NCBI GenBank assembly: GCA_934670025.1
Contig: CAKUOS010000026.1
Coordinates: 1 to 31,367 of the forward strand
Reading direction: 5' to 3'
Length of the DNA stretch: 31,367 nt
Origin: an uncultured Oscillospiraceae bacterium
GTDB taxonomy: Bacteria; Bacillota; Clostridia; Oscillospirales; Oscillospiraceae
Shown piece by piece: positions 5,652 through 15,061 of the stretch. Every line of letters starts with the position of its first letter. Position 1 is the first letter of the stretch. The notes beneath the pieces were generated by a model. It saw only the letters and a program-made list of their open reading frames with translations. It was not told where the DNA came from and did no database searches. The translations under genes and the position numbers were made by a program.

Positions 5652-8600
5652 ATGGCAAATAACGAAAACACAGTACAGATTCAGGTCGAAGTGCTGCGGG
5701 CGCAGCTTGACAAGCTCATTGCAGACATTAACGGCCTGAAGGATCAGAAAATTTCTGTAAAGGCAGATACTGCGGGCGCGGCGGCACTGGAACGGCTTTC
5801 GCATGCCGTTCAGCAGATGCGTACCGGCTTGCAGGAGCTTGACGCACAGCTGGGACAGAATGCAGCGGCGTTCTCCGGTTTGAGCAATTCTGCACAGGCG
5901 GCGATGCAGGCGCTTTTGCAGTATCTTTCGCAGCTCAATCAGGCAGCTTCGGCAGAAGTGCAGGCGCTGGCCGTCCGCAGACAGTCGGCGGCAGCGATGG
6001 AAGAACAGGCTTCTGCGGCAGAAAACGCAGCGCAGGCAGTCTCGCAGATGGCAGATGCGCAGAAACAGGAAGCGGACGCTGAAACGCAGCTCCTCGCGCG
6101 GCTGACTGCGGGAAACAGCGCATTGGAAGGCCGCGCAGACCAGATTCGACAGCTGATCGAGCTGTATACGCAGATGCAGCGCATTCGCGCATCCGGTACA
6201 GCCGGGCAGAGCGTTCCCGCGCTGGAAGCGGGCGATTATGCGGTGTTTGGTCAGGGAACGTCGCACGGCCAGACAGCGGCGCAGGGGCCTGTGATCGATG
6301 TGGACTGGACGGACGCCGCGCAGGGCGCGCGGGCGTATGCAGGTGCGGCGGCAGACGCGGCAGATGCGACCGGAGAGGCTGCGGTGCAGAGCGATGGGAT
6401 GGCCGATTCTTTCGGACGGCTGTTTCCGCAGCTTACAGTCTGGCGGCTGACCCGAGAGGCGGTAAACGCACTTGTGCAGGAATTAAAAGCTGCGCTCGAA
6501 ACCATGAAGGACGTCGACACCGAACTGACGGCCATTCAAAAGGTTACAGATAACACCGATGCGAAGATGGCACAAATCGGGGAACGCGGCTATGCCGTGG
6601 CTTCTAAATACGGCGTTTCCGTCACGGATTATCTGAGCAGCGTCGGTTCGTTTTCGAAGGCCGGTTATAAAGAGACGTCGGAGGATATGGCAGAGCTTGC
6701 AACGAAAACGCAGCTCGTCGGGGATGTGAACGCTGCTACTGCGAGCAAATTCCTGCTGTCTGCCGATGCGGCGTTCAAGCTGGAGGGCAATGTGACGAGG
6801 CTTTCCGGAGTTCTGGACGCGGCCAACACGATCGAAAACGAATATGCGACCGAGATCCAGAAGATTGCCGAGGGCTTCCCGCTCGTGGCAAACGTCGCGT
6901 CTATGGCAAACATGACCGCAGAGCAGCTGACGGCAGCGCTCGGTACGATCACGGCTGTCACGCAGGAATCCGGTTCTATGGCGGCCCGCGCCATGCGTGC
7001 GCTGATCCTGAACATCATGGGCGATACCGAAACTGAGTTGGAGGACGGCGTTACATGGACGAAGGACGAGATCGAGAGCCTGAGTCAGATCCTCTGGACA
7101 TATTCGGAAGACGCCATGAGAGCGGCGCAGGCCACAGGCAGCATTGTGAATCCGATGGAGGCTGTCGCAGGGCTTGCAAAGGCATACAAAGAGGGCGTTC
7201 TGACACAGGCTGAGCTTGCACAGATCGAATCCGACCTTGGCGGCAAGCTCCGCACGAACCAGCTCGACGCGCTTATCAAAAACTACGATCTGTATGTGCA
7301 GATGTTGGGCAAGGCGGCGGGTTCTGCCGGCAGCGCCGACCGCGAGATCGGCACGATGCTCGATTCGTGGCAGAGCAAGGCAAATATTCTTGATAATACG
7401 TGGACAGCGCTGGTCAGCCACATGATCGAGACGGAATCCGTGAAGGATGGGCTTACGGTTGTGACCGGGCTGGTGGAGCTACTGGATACGGATCTCGGCC
7501 ATGCAGTCCTGACGCTTGCCGCCGTTGAAACCGGCGTTTTCGGCATTGCGGCGGCTGTCAGAAGTTTTCAGACGGTCGGCTCCGTCCTTCAGCTCAGCGC
7601 ACTCAGCCCGTGGCTGCTTGGAGTCGGCGCGGCAATTACCGGCATTGTCGTTGCGGTTCAGGCGGCGCAGAAAGCCTATGACGCGGCGCATCCGTCGATT
7701 GACCAGCTCAATCAGGACTGGGAAGAGAATCAGTCGGCGATTCAGAAAACAAAGGAAGCGCTGGAGGAGTATCAGGACAAGCTCCGCAAGCTGGAGCAGG
7801 CCGAGCCCGCCGGCAGGACGGCGCAGTGGCAGGACGAATATGCGCAGATCTCCACCAACAAGGAAATCGCCGAAGATTATCTGGAAGTTCTTGAAGAGAT
7901 CGCAAAGCATACCGGAAAACAGCTGTATGAGGCCGGTCACATTACCGGCTATTCTGCGAGCGGTTCTGTTACGGAAAACCACGACGAATCCGGAAAACCG
8001 TACTATACATCCAACATTACCGGCGCGGCGCTTTCAAATGAAACGGTATCCGCTGCGCGGGCAAATTACAGTTCGCAGCTTGCGGCCGCAAATGCGATTG
8101 CAAAGACAATTCCGAATTTTGATTGGGGCAAGCTGGAAGGCCTGGAAGGCGAGAAACTTCTGGAGAAAATGATCTCCATGCTCGGAACCTTCGGCATTCA
8201 GATCAGCGCTGTGATCGAAAGCACGGATGAAGCGTTCTCCAAAATGAACAAGTGGGCGGCGTCATATGATGAACTGACGGACGCACAGAAAAAGAACGCC
8301 CGGCAGTATCTTGCGGATTTCAAAAATACGATCCAGACAAAGGAAGCGACCGATGAGCAGGTCGACGCATATCTTCGTCTTGCCGCAGCTGCGCAGAAGA
8401 TCAAAATTTCGGCGCTGCCTGCCGGCGATGCGATTCAATTTATTGCGAACAGTACGGGCCTGACGATTGAGGAATCCGCAAAGCTGGCCAGCGAGCTTGG
8501 GTATATCGACAGCGCGAACAGCAGACTGGCACAGGGCTTCGTGCAGCTTGCGGATGGAACGTGGGAATACCGGAGTGCCTGCGTAAAAGCGGAGGACGGT

Positions 8601-10790
8601 ACGTGGCAGCTCAGAAATGCAGAAGACGCGGCGGCCAAAGGCGCGGATAACCTTTCAGACGGACTATCTGATGTTGAAGTTGCGACCTACGACGCAAACA
8701 CCGCTGCGGCAAAGCTCACAGCATCCCTGTTCGACGCGAACGGGAACCTGACTGAGCACGCAAAAGCGGCGCTGAAGTCCAACTCGGCGCTGGCTGCGCT
8801 GGCGAAAGCTGAGCTGGACGCGCAAAAAGCAGCCGCACAGGCGAATTTCGACAACCTGATTCAGCAGATACAGGCCGTGGCGAGCAACGCAATGATCGCC
8901 GCAAATCAATTGTCGGCCATGATCGCGCTTGCCGGCGTTCAGGGTGAAATGTCCTCTATGACAGCGGCTGACCAGGAACGCTATAACAAAATGCTGTTCT
9001 ATCAGTCCACGGGTAAAAAAGCGGCAGATAACGTCGAGGAATACAACGCATGGACGACAAAAATGCTTTTGAACAATGCCGACGCGACCTATAAGCGGAA
9101 AATGGCAGAAATTCAGAAGCAGCTTGACGCGGTCGATTCCTATGTCGGAGACACATCATCTTCTGGTGGTGGCGGCAGTTCCTCCGACGCAAACCTCGAC
9201 GCGCACAAGCAGAAACTCGAACTTCTGAAATCGGAACTGACCCTGATGGAAAAGCAGGGAGCCAGCGAGGATGCGCAGAAGGCCAAGATGAAGCAGATCC
9301 AGCAGGCGCTCCACGCACAGGCAGAGTATCTGCGCTCCATCGGCGGCAGTCAGGCCGACATCAACGCACTTTCCGCTGAGTGGTGGGAGTGGCAGGAGAA
9401 GATCAACGGCACGCTGAAAAGTACGGATGAGCTGCTGAGTGAGCTTCAGGATGTCATGTCCGACAAACTCTCCGACCTCTCAGAGCAGCGGCAGAACGAG
9501 CTGGACGAGATTGATAAGCAGATCGATGCGCTCAAAGAACAGAAGGACACCCGCGACGAGCAGCTGGAGCTTGAAGAAAAGATTCTCGCCGTCCAACAGG
9601 CACAGGCCAAACTTGCCGATGCGCAGAACGAGCGAACCGTCCGCCAGTTCAATGCCCGTACCGGCCAGTGGGAATGGGCGGCCGACAAGAAGGAAGTTGA
9701 CGGCGCGCAGGAGGCGCTTGACGAGGCGCAGAAAGACCTTGAAGACTTCAAGGCGAACATGGCTTACGAGGCCGCAGTGGCGGAGCTGGAGGCCAGAAAG
9801 GACGCGATAAACGCCCAGTACGACGCGCTCGAAAAGAACTACAAGAACTTCCTGAACTCGCTCAAGGAGAAAACGCGCGGCATCGGTGAGATCTTGCAGG
9901 ATATCTGGAAGAACGCCACCCCGGAGCTGCGGCAGATCATTCAGGACAACGCAGAGCTTTTCAGACAGTTCGGCGTCGATGTTTCACAGCTGTCAGATGC
10001 AGTCAATGAGGCGGTTCGTAAGATCGTCAAGGTCGGCGCAGACGGGAAAGCCCCGTCCGGTCTGAATGTCGGCGACCGCGTGGTTACGGGCGGCGGCACG
10101 TATGAGATCACCGGCGTAAATCCGGATGGAACCTATACGTCCAAACTCGTCGATGCAAACCAAACGACCGGAAATTATGACGGCCCGTATGACAATGTTC
10201 CGGGCGACAACTCCGGGAATGCGACGGGCGGCGGTCAGAAATACAGCGCTCCCGTGTGGGCAATCCGCAACGATGGAAACGGCGAAAATTATAAGATATC
10301 CAGCGCAGCGGGTCTGGATTTCCTGAATAACCAGCCGGCCGGGGCAACGCTGAACGGCGGTGACGGCTCGTACTGGGTCAAGAACGCCGACGGCACGACG
10401 TCCATTACGGATAAGTACGGCATCGGCTACACGGTCTACGATCAGGGAGGCATTCTGCACGGCATGGGCGGCATCAAGGCAACCATGCAGGACGAGGGTG
10501 TCACGCCGCCCGACGTGACGGCGCTTCTGCGGAAATATCTTCTGTCACCGGCCAGAGACGAGAAGTTCGACCGGAACATGGACACGCTGCGTGGCTGGCT
10601 GCGTCCGGGCTACGGACGGGCACAGGAGTCTATTTCCAATGCCACGTATGACAGCCATAATATCGGAACAATGATCGCAAAGCAGATCAACTGCACCATC
10701 AACGGCATGAAGGTTTCCCCGCAGGAGGCAGCTGCGCTGACGCTTGAGAAACTTGCCAATGCCGCGCACAACCTTAAGAATTTCTCCTAA
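5652..10790 (+). CDS. Phage tail tape measure protein (TP901 type)
   Basis: A 1712-residue protein, the tail-length ruler of a siphovirus-like tail. Residues 1-250 are Gln/Ala-rich coiled coil. A TP901-type core lies at about 265-480 (LTAIQKVTDNTD..., SVGSFSKAGY, ALGTITAVTQESG, MAARAMRALILNIMG). Hydrophobic segments near 617-635 and 652-672 could insert into a membrane. A Ser/Gly linker (SSGGGGSSS) sits near 1170, followed by long coiled coils (about 1265-1375). A small beta domain with NVGDRVVTGGGTYEITG is near 1472, and the C-terminus carries the GGIKAT...PPDVTALL motif seen at the end of clostridial tape measures. ATG 5652 is 4 nt after the previous stop. It is intact, but it is the last gene of the element: no tail tip, fibre or lysis gene follows. 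Confidence 0.92.
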   Translation: MANNENTVQIQVEVLRAQLDKLIADINGLKDQKISVKADTAGAAALERLSHAVQQMRTGLQELDAQLGQNAAAFSGLSNSAQAAMQALLQYLSQLNQAASAEVQALAVRRQSAAAMEEQASAAENAAQAVSQMADAQKQEADAETQLLARLTAGNSALEGRADQIRQLIELYTQMQRIRASGTAGQSVPALEAGDYAVFGQGTSHGQTAAQGPVIDVDWTDAAQGARAYAGAAADAADATGEAAVQSDGMADSFGRLFPQLTVWRLTREAVNALVQELKAALETMKDVDTELTAIQKVTDNTDAKMAQIGERGYAVASKYGVSVTDYLSSVGSFSKAGYKETSEDMAELATKTQLVGDVNAATASKFLLSADAAFKLEGNVTRLSGVLDAANTIENEYATEIQKIAEGFPLVANVASMANMTAEQLTAALGTITAVTQESGSMAARAMRALILNIMGDTETELEDGVTWTKDEIESLSQILWTYSEDAMRAAQATGSIVNPMEAVAGLAKAYKEGVLTQAELAQIESDLGGKLRTNQLDALIKNYDLYVQMLGKAAGSAGSADREIGTMLDSWQSKANILDNTWTALVSHMIETESVKDGLTVVTGLVELLDTDLGHAVLTLAAVETGVFGIAAAVRSFQTVGSVLQLSALSPWLLGVGAAITGIVVAVQAAQKAYDAAHPSIDQLNQDWEENQSAIQKTKEALEEYQDKLRKLEQAEPAGRTAQWQDEYAQISTNKEIAEDYLEVLEEIAKHTGKQLYEAGHITGYSASGSVTENHDESGKPYYTSNITGAALSNETVSAARANYSSQLAAANAIAKTIPNFDWGKLEGLEGEKLLEKMISMLGTFGIQISAVIESTDEAFSKMNKWAASYDELTDAQKKNARQYLADFKNTIQTKEATDEQVDAYLRLAAAAQKIKISALPAGDAIQFIANSTGLTIEESAKLASELGYIDSANSRLAQGFVQLADGTWEYRSACVKAEDGTWQLRNAEDAAAKGADNLSDGLSDVEVATYDANTAAAKLTASLFDANGNLTEHAKAALKSNSALAALAKAELDAQKAAAQANFDNLIQQIQAVASNAMIAANQLSAMIALAGVQGEMSSMTAADQERYNKMLFYQSTGKKAADNVEEYNAWTTKMLLNNADATYKRKMAEIQKQLDAVDSYVGDTSSSGGGGSSSDANLDAHKQKLELLKSELTLMEKQGASEDAQKAKMKQIQQALHAQAEYLRSIGGSQADINALSAEWWEWQEKINGTLKSTDELLSELQDVMSDKLSDLSEQRQNELDEIDKQIDALKEQKDTRDEQLELEEKILAVQQAQAKLADAQNERTVRQFNARTGQWEWAADKKEVDGAQEALDEAQKDLEDFKANMAYEAAVAELEARKDAINAQYDALEKNYKNFLNSLKEKTRGIGEILQDIWKNATPELRQIIQDNAELFRQFGVDVSQLSDAVNEAVRKIVKVGADGKAPSGLNVGDRVVTGGGTYEITGVNPDGTYTSKLVDANQTTGNYDGPYDNVPGDNSGNATGGGQKYSAPVWAIRNDGNGENYKISSAAGLDFLNNQPAGATLNGGDGSYWVKNADGTTSITDKYGIGYTVYDQGGILHGMGGIKATMQDEGVTPPDVTALLRKYLLSPARDEKFDRNMDTLRGWLRPGYGRAQESISNATYDSHNIGTMIAKQINCTINGMKVSPQEAAALTLEKLANAAHNLKNFS

Positions 10791-10802
10791 CCATAGATGC
10801 AG

Positions 10803-10842
10803 AAACAGCGCAGGAGAGAGATGTTCTCCCGCGCTGTTTTTT
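10803..10842 (+). terminator. Intrinsic terminator after the tape measure gene
   Basis: AAACAGCGC (10803-10811) pairs with GCGCTGTTT (10831-10839), with an inner GGAGA/TCTCC pairing, followed by a T run to 10842. It lies 13 nt after the tape measure stop and closes the tail operon. Its arms share the octamers AACAGCGC and GCGCTGTT, in swapped order, with the inner stem of the candidate RNA at 3149-3195. Confidence 0.85.
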
Positions 10843-10935
10843 GCCCCGTGTGGGTTTTGGTGCGGGTTTTTCGAAAAATGCAGAAAACAAGCACACTTGG
10901 CAGATTGCCTGTTTTGATGATAAAAGTCCATAAAA

Positions 10936-10973
10936 GCAAAGAAAAAGACTGGAAATCGTTTGATTTCCAGTCT
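10936..10973 (-). terminator. Intrinsic terminator of tRNA-Ala
   Basis: On the minus strand a perfect 12-bp stem (10962-10973 with 10946-10957) around a 4-nt loop is followed by a T-rich run (opposite the A-rich bases 10936-10946). It lies 8 nt beyond the tRNA-Ala 3' end and ends that transcript. Confidence 0.85.
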
Positions 10974-10981
10974 CAATCATT

Positions 10982-11057
10982 TGGTGGAGATAAGCGGGAT
11001 CGAACCGCTGACCTCATGACTGCCAGTCATGCGCTCTCCCAGCTGAGCTATACCCCC
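10982..11057 (-). tRNA. tRNA-Ala (anticodon GGC)
   Basis: The minus strand folds as a cloverleaf: acceptor GGGGGTA/TATCTCC (two G-U pairs), D arm GCTC...GAGC, anticodon stem CATGA/TCATG with loop CTGGCAG, T arm with GGTTCGATCC, and an encoded CCA. The anticodon GGC reads GCC alanine codons. The 3' end faces the prophage, so the gene is the probable attachment site of the element on the left. Confidence 0.95.
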
Positions 11058-11070
11058 ATCGGCGAGAGTC

Positions 11071-11099
11071 ATTATAACAGCTCCTGCGGAAAAATGCAA
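11071..11099 (-). promoter_or_regulatory. Promoter of tRNA-Ala
   Basis: Read on the minus strand, TTGCAT (11099-11094) and TATAAT (11076-11071) are 17 bp apart, placing the start a few bases before the tRNA 5' end at 11057. Confidence 0.85.
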
Positions 11100-11127
11100 G
11101 CGTTTTTTTGAAAAATCCGCAAAAATT

Positions 11128-12198
11128 TTATGTACCGGGCAGCTCGGTCGTTTCCAGCAGGCGGAGCATCTGCGCGCCGGCGGAGAAGAGCGTGTACAGA
11201 TCCGCGCCCGCGCCGGATGCGCAGACGAACAGCTGCGGCGTTTCGGAGGCAGCGGCGTCCGCCGCGCGCAGGGCGTTGGCCGGGCGGAAGAACGCGCAGT
11301 AGCCCTCGGGCGCGTGCGCGCCGGCCGGGAGCAGCGCCAGCGGCGTTTTCTGGCACGTCAGCGCGCACAGCGCGTCGTTCGCGCGTGCGAGCGCGTCCGC
11401 GGCGTCGTCCTCGCCGTCTTCCACGGTCAGACCGACCGTGTGGCCGGCGGCCTGAAGCTCAAATACGAGCGCCGGGTCGGCCGCGATCTCCGCCGCGGTC
11501 AGGAAAAACGTCCCCGTCAGGTCGTACTGCGCAAGGGCCTCCATCGCTTCGCGCATGGCGCCCGCGTCGGTGAAGGCCAGATAGACCGTCGCGGGCTTTT
11601 TCTCCGCGTCGGGCGTGTCCGGATCGGGCGTCTGCGTCCCGGAGGACGGATGCTGCGGCTTTTCCTGCGCATCCGGGCCGCCTGCGTACTGCCCGGCGCG
11701 GTAGGCGATGAGATTTTCCGCCTTTTCGATGAACAGCGAATCGTCATAGACCTCGCTGCCGTCGGTGAAGCGCAGGACGGGATAACCGGCGGCCGATTCG
11801 AGCATGGTGGTCTTGAGGCCGAAGTGCGACGCGCAGAACGTCAGCGGCAGGTAGAGAATGCCGTTTTTATAGAGCACATTCGCGGTCGAGACGGAACCGG
11901 ACTCGTCGCTGACGGTCCCGGCGGCCAGATCAAAGAGCATCTGGCCGGTGCGGTTGAAGAGCACATACGTCTGCTTCGTCTGGTTATATGACGGCGTCAC
12001 GCCGCACGGCTGTGCGTCGAAGACCTGATACGGCACATAGAGCGTACCGCCGGAGTAGGTGGGGAGCACGCTCAGCGTGAGCGGGATGGTATCGTTGACG
12101 GCGACGAAAAACAGATTCGACTCCGCCGAGGCCGGGACGCACAGGCACGCCAGCAGCGCAACGATCAGGATCAGACATACGGCGCGGCGTTTTTTCAT
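11128..12198 (-). CDS. Exported protein with degenerate NodB-like deacetylase domain
   Basis: A 356-residue protein. Residues 1-25 form a clear signal peptide (basic MKKRR, hydrophobic core, ASA before the cleavage site). Residues 30-160 resemble a copper-amine-oxidase-N-like stalk domain (GGTLYVPYQVFDA, ...GILYLPLTFCASHFGL). A Pro/Gln/Asp-rich linker follows at about 180-205. The rest resembles the polysaccharide deacetylase fold: VYLAFTDAGA takes the place of the usual TFDDG, GTFFLTAAEI is typical, and GHTVGLTVED replaces the metal-binding GH.IG.H...H. Because the Asp-Asp and second-motif His residues are missing, I expect no deacetylase activity. The start is the Met before the signal peptide. 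It may bind cell wall sugar or peptidoglycan. A promoter lies 33 nt upstream of the start. Confidence 0.75.
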   Translation of the reverse strand: MKKRRAVCLILIVALLACLCVPASAESNLFFVAVNDTIPLTLSVLPTYSGGTLYVPYQVFDAQPCGVTPSYNQTKQTYVLFNRTGQMLFDLAAGTVSDESGSVSTANVLYKNGILYLPLTFCASHFGLKTTMLESAAGYPVLRFTDGSEVYDDSLFIEKAENLIAYRAGQYAGGPDAQEKPQHPSSGTQTPDPDTPDAEKKPATVYLAFTDAGAMREAMEALAQYDLTGTFFLTAAEIAADPALVFELQAAGHTVGLTVEDGEDDAADALARANDALCALTCQKTPLALLPAGAHAPEGYCAFFRPANALRAADAAASETPQLFVCASGAGADLYTLFSAGAQMLRLLETTELPGT

Positions 12199-12230
12199 GC
12201 TTCCTGCCTCCTTTTCTACGGAATATACGA

Positions 12231-12259
12231 AGTATACCATATTTCGCGCCGCGTGGCAA
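12231..12259 (-). promoter_or_regulatory. Promoter of the exported NodB-like gene
   Basis: On the minus strand TTGCCA (12259-12254) and TATACT (12236-12231) are 17 bp apart, 33 bp before the start codon at 12198. It is back to back with the + strand promoter that follows. Confidence 0.7.
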
Positions 12260-12268
12260 GGATTTTGG

Positions 12269-12298
12269 TTGCGCCGGGGAAGCGGTCTGTGATATACT
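12269..12298 (+). promoter_or_regulatory. Promoter of the dCMP deaminase operon
   Basis: TTGCGC (12269-12274) and TATACT (12293-12298) are 18 bp apart, and the coding start follows at 12331. It probably serves the deaminase-DusB-sigma/anti-sigma run, whose genes overlap. Confidence 0.6.
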
Positions 12299-12330
12299 TT
12301 ATCAATAAAGCGCTCGGAGGAGGCCGCGGC

Positions 12331-12807
12331 ATGGAACGCATCGTGAAGGAAAATTATTATCTGGACATCGCCGAGACGGTGCTCGAACGCTCGACGTGCC
12401 TGCGCCGGCAATACGGCGCGATCATCGTGCGCAACGACGAGATCGTCGCCACGGGCTACAACGGCGCGCCGCGCGGACGGAAAAACTGCTCCGATCTCGG
12501 CTACTGTGTGCGCGAACAGATGCGCGTGCCGCGCGGCGAACGGTATGAGCTGTGCCGCAGCGTCCACGCCGAGGCCAACGCCATCATCTCCGCCTCGCGC
12601 AACGAGTGCATCGGCGGCGATATCTATCTCGTCGGCCACGACGCGAAGACGGGCGAGATCCTGGCCGACGCGACGTCGTGCTCGATGTGCCGGCGGATGA
12701 TCATCAACGCGGGATTGCGGCGCGTGGTCATCCGCAATACGAAGACGGACTTTACGGTCGTGCAGGTGCAGGACTGGATCGATCAGGATGATACGCTGGA
12801 AGTATGA
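12331..12807 (+). CDS. dCMP deaminase (ComEB-like)
   Basis: A 158-residue protein of the cytidine/deoxycytidylate deaminase family, which converts dCMP to dUMP for dTMP synthesis in the cytoplasm. The zinc site is visible: His79-Ala-Glu81 in SVHAEANAI and Cys117/Cys120 in SCSMC (the usual Pro before the first Cys is Ser here). The N-terminal segment [13 protein letters not shown]...TGYNGAPRG is typical of dCMP deaminases and separates them from cytidine deaminases. Further Cys residues at 53, 59 and 75 fit members with a second zinc site. ATG 12331 has GGAGGAGG upstream. The stop overlaps the next start (ATGA). Confidence 0.9.
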   Translation: MERIVKENYYLDIAETVLERSTCLRRQYGAIIVRNDEIVATGYNGAPRGRKNCSDLGYCVREQMRVPRGERYELCRSVHAEANAIISASRNECIGGDIYLVGHDAKTGEILADATSCSMCRRMIINAGLRRVVIRNTKTDFTVVQVQDWIDQDDTLEV

Positions 12808-13775
12808 GCATGAGGCTTGGTACATTGGAACTGGATATGCCGCTGGTGCTTGCGCCGATGGCGGGCGTGACGGATCTCGCATTCCGCACGATCTGCGCGG
12901 AGCTCGGCGCGGCTGTGACGGTGACGGAGATGGTCTCGTCGCGCGCGCTGGTCTATCACGACAAAAAGAGCGAGAGTCTGCTGCATAAGACGCCCATCGG
13001 TGTGTGCGGCGCGCAGATCTTCGGAAACGACCCGTCCGTCATGGCCGACGGCGCGGCCATCGCGCTGTCGCTCTCGGGCGCGGATTTTATCGATATCAAT
13101 ATGGGCTGTCCGATGCCGAAGATCGTCAATAACGGCGACGGCAGCGCCCTGATGAAGGACCCGGAAAAAGCCGCGCGCATCGTCGAGGCCGTCGTAAAGG
13201 CCGTGCCGGTGCCCGTGACGGTCAAGATGCGAAAGGGCTGGGACAAGGGATCGTGCAACGCACCGGAGCTGGCCGCGATGCTGGAGGCGGCGGGCGCTTC
13301 GGCCGTCGCCGTCCACGGCAGGACGAAGACGATGCTCTATTCGGGCCTTGCCGACTGGGATTGCATCCGCGCCGTCAAGGAGGCCGTGAAGATCCCCGTC
13401 ATCGCCAACGGCGATATTTTTACCGCGAAGGACGCGGTCCGGTGCAAAGCGCGCACGGGCGCGGACGGGCTGATGCTCGGGCGCACGACGTTCGGCGATC
13501 CCTGGGTCTTCGGGCAGGCGAACGCTGCGCTGGCCGGCGCAGATGTGCCCGCGCGGCCGGCGCTTTACGACCGGGTCGAGACGGCGCTGCGGCAGTTTCA
13601 TCTGGCCGCCGCGGACAAGGGCGAGTATATCGCGTGCCTCGAGGCGCGCAAGCACTTTGCATGGTATCTGCGCGGCGTGGCGCACAGCGCGTATTATAAG
13701 GAACAGATCTCCTCGATCAGCTCCATGGAGCAGATCGAGCGGATCGCAAGAGGCATTCAGCGGGATCTGAGGTGA
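12804..13775 (+). CDS. dusB: tRNA-dihydrouridine synthase (DusB-like)
   Basis: A 323-residue FMN enzyme that reduces uridine to dihydrouridine in tRNA. It has the expected marks: an N-terminal APMAGVTD (18-24), [12 protein letters not shown] with the catalytic Cys102, [20 protein letters not shown] for phosphate/substrate contact, [19 protein letters not shown], and a helical C-terminal domain with HFAWYLRG. Length is normal for the DusB type. ATG 12804 overlaps the deaminase stop, and its own stop overlaps the GTG candidate of the sigma gene, so the four genes here form one translationally linked run. Confidence 0.93.
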   Translation: MSMRLGTLELDMPLVLAPMAGVTDLAFRTICAELGAAVTVTEMVSSRALVYHDKKSESLLHKTPIGVCGAQIFGNDPSVMADGAAIALSLSGADFIDINMGCPMPKIVNNGDGSALMKDPEKAARIVEAVVKAVPVPVTVKMRKGWDKGSCNAPELAAMLEAAGASAVAVHGRTKTMLYSGLADWDCIRAVKEAVKIPVIANGDIFTAKDAVRCKARTGADGLMLGRTTFGDPWVFGQANAALAGADVPARPALYDRVETALRQFHLAAADKGEYIACLEARKHFAWYLRGVAHSAYYKEQISSISSMEQIERIARGIQRDLR

Positions 13776-14398
13776 GGGACTTGCAGGACGACAATCTGAT
13801 CCGCCGCGCGGCGGCGAAAGACGAGGCGGCGTTTGAACAGCTTCTGGCGCTGCATGAAAAGAGCGTGTATAACCTCTGCTTCCGCATGGCGGGCAACGCC
13901 GAGGACGCGCTCGATCTGTCGCAGGAGGTATTTCTGCGCGTGTGGCGCACGCTCGGGCAGTATCAGTTCGACGCCGTGTTCACCACGTGGCTCTACCGGC
14001 TGACGCAGAACGTGTGCATCGACCATCTGCGCCGGGAAAAGCGGCGGCGGCACACGTCGCTGACCGTTCCGGATGCGGACGACGGGGAAAAGGAGCTTTC
14101 CGTGCCCGATCCCGCGCCGCTTCCGGAGGAGCAGGTGCTCTATCACGAAAAACAGCAGGCTATCCGCAGCGCGATGGCGGCGCTTCCCGAGGAGCAGCGC
14201 GTCATCCTTGAGCTGCGCGTGGTGCGGGAGCTTCCGTATGAGGAAATTTCCGACGTGCTCGGCATCCCGGCCGGGACGGTCAAGTCGCGGCTGGCGCGGG
14301 CGCGCCTGGCGCTGAAAAAATTGCTCGACGCCGGGAACTTTTTCGAACCGCCTGCGTCTAACCGCGTGACACATCAGCAGGAGGTGCGTGCGCGATGA
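13772..14398 (+). CDS. ECF-type RNA polymerase sigma factor
   Basis: A 208-residue group IV sigma factor. Region 2 lies at about 19-92 ([15 protein letters not shown] for core binding, [20 protein letters not shown] for -10 recognition). Region 4 lies at about 125-183 ([39 protein letters not shown]). No region 3 is present. GTG 13772 overlaps the dusB stop. A TTG at 13781 has the better ribosome site (AGGTGA 5 nt before), so the true start may be nine bases later. The next gene, overlapping by ATGA, is a zinc-containing anti-sigma factor, so this pair probably controls its own regulon, perhaps including genes downstream. The trigger is unknown. Confidence 0.92.
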   Translation: MRDLQDDNLIRRAAAKDEAAFEQLLALHEKSVYNLCFRMAGNAEDALDLSQEVFLRVWRTLGQYQFDAVFTTWLYRLTQNVCIDHLRREKRRRHTSLTVPDADDGEKELSVPDPAPLPEEQVLYHEKQQAIRSAMAALPEEQRVILELRVVRELPYEEISDVLGIPAGTVKSRLARARLALKKLLDAGNFFEPPASNRVTHQQEVRAR

Positions 14399-15030
14399 CT
14401 TGTGACAAGGCGCTCGAACTGATGAGCGCGGCGCTCGACGGCGAACTGACGAAGCAAGAGGCGGCAGCCCTACAGGCGCATCTGGACGGCTGCCCGGACT
14501 GCCGTGCAGCGGATGCGCAGCTGCGCGGTATGGATGCATTTTTAAAGGAAGCGGAATACGAGCCGCCCGCGGCGCTGCATACGAATGTCATGCGCGCTGT
14601 CCGGCAGGAAAAGGCCGCGTCCAGGCGGCGCTTCTGGGCCCCTGCGGGGCTGATCGCGGCGGCGGCCGCGCTCGTTTTGACGGCGGGCAGCCGGGGTCTG
14701 ATCGACCTGCCGGGCTTTTCAGACCGCGCGCAGGCGTCCAACAACGCGCACAGCGCGATCGAATCCGTCCTGCCGGGGCAGACGCCCGCGCAGCAGGCGC
14801 AGGCGATCGCCGCAGAACGCGGCGCGCCGGTCCTGACGCTGGCAGATACGCCCGAAGCGCTTGCGGACGCGCCGTATGAGACGCTCAAAAACGGCGCAAA
14901 GCTCTATGAAACAGACGGAAAAACGCTCAAAGCGCTGCAAGACAGCGAGGAAGACACGGTGCTTTTCCTGCCGTCCGCGATGGACGCGGTCGGCGACGCA
15001 GCGCGCGCATACGTGCTGCTTGCCGGTTGA
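14395..15030 (+). CDS. Zinc-finger anti-sigma factor, membrane anchored
   Basis: A 211-residue partner of the preceding sigma factor. The N-terminal anti-sigma domain has Cys3 and the H29-x3-C33-x2-C36 motif (HLDGCPDC), typical of ZAS proteins that hold ECF sigma factors inactive. One transmembrane segment lies at about 81-98 (FWAPAGLIAAAAALVLTAG). The outer domain of about 110 residues is Ala-rich and has no recognised fold, so the sensed signal cannot be inferred. The start overlaps the sigma stop as ATGA, giving the usual fixed expression ratio. A 31-nt gap follows before the CFI-box gene. Confidence 0.88.
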   Translation: MTCDKALELMSAALDGELTKQEAAALQAHLDGCPDCRAADAQLRGMDAFLKEAEYEPPAALHTNVMRAVRQEKAASRRRFWAPAGLIAAAAALVLTAGSRGLIDLPGFSDRAQASNNAHSAIESVLPGQTPAQQAQAIAAERGAPVLTLADTPEALADAPYETLKNGAKLYETDGKTLKALQDSEEDTVLFLPSAMDAVGDAARAYVLLAG

Positions 15031-15061
15031 CCGGAAAAACCCTCAGAAAGAAGGACACAAC

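Noticed and set aside
10797..11111. 104-codon + strand frame after the tape measure gene
   Set aside because: It runs through two terminators and the antisense of tRNA-Ala, so it is not a gene.
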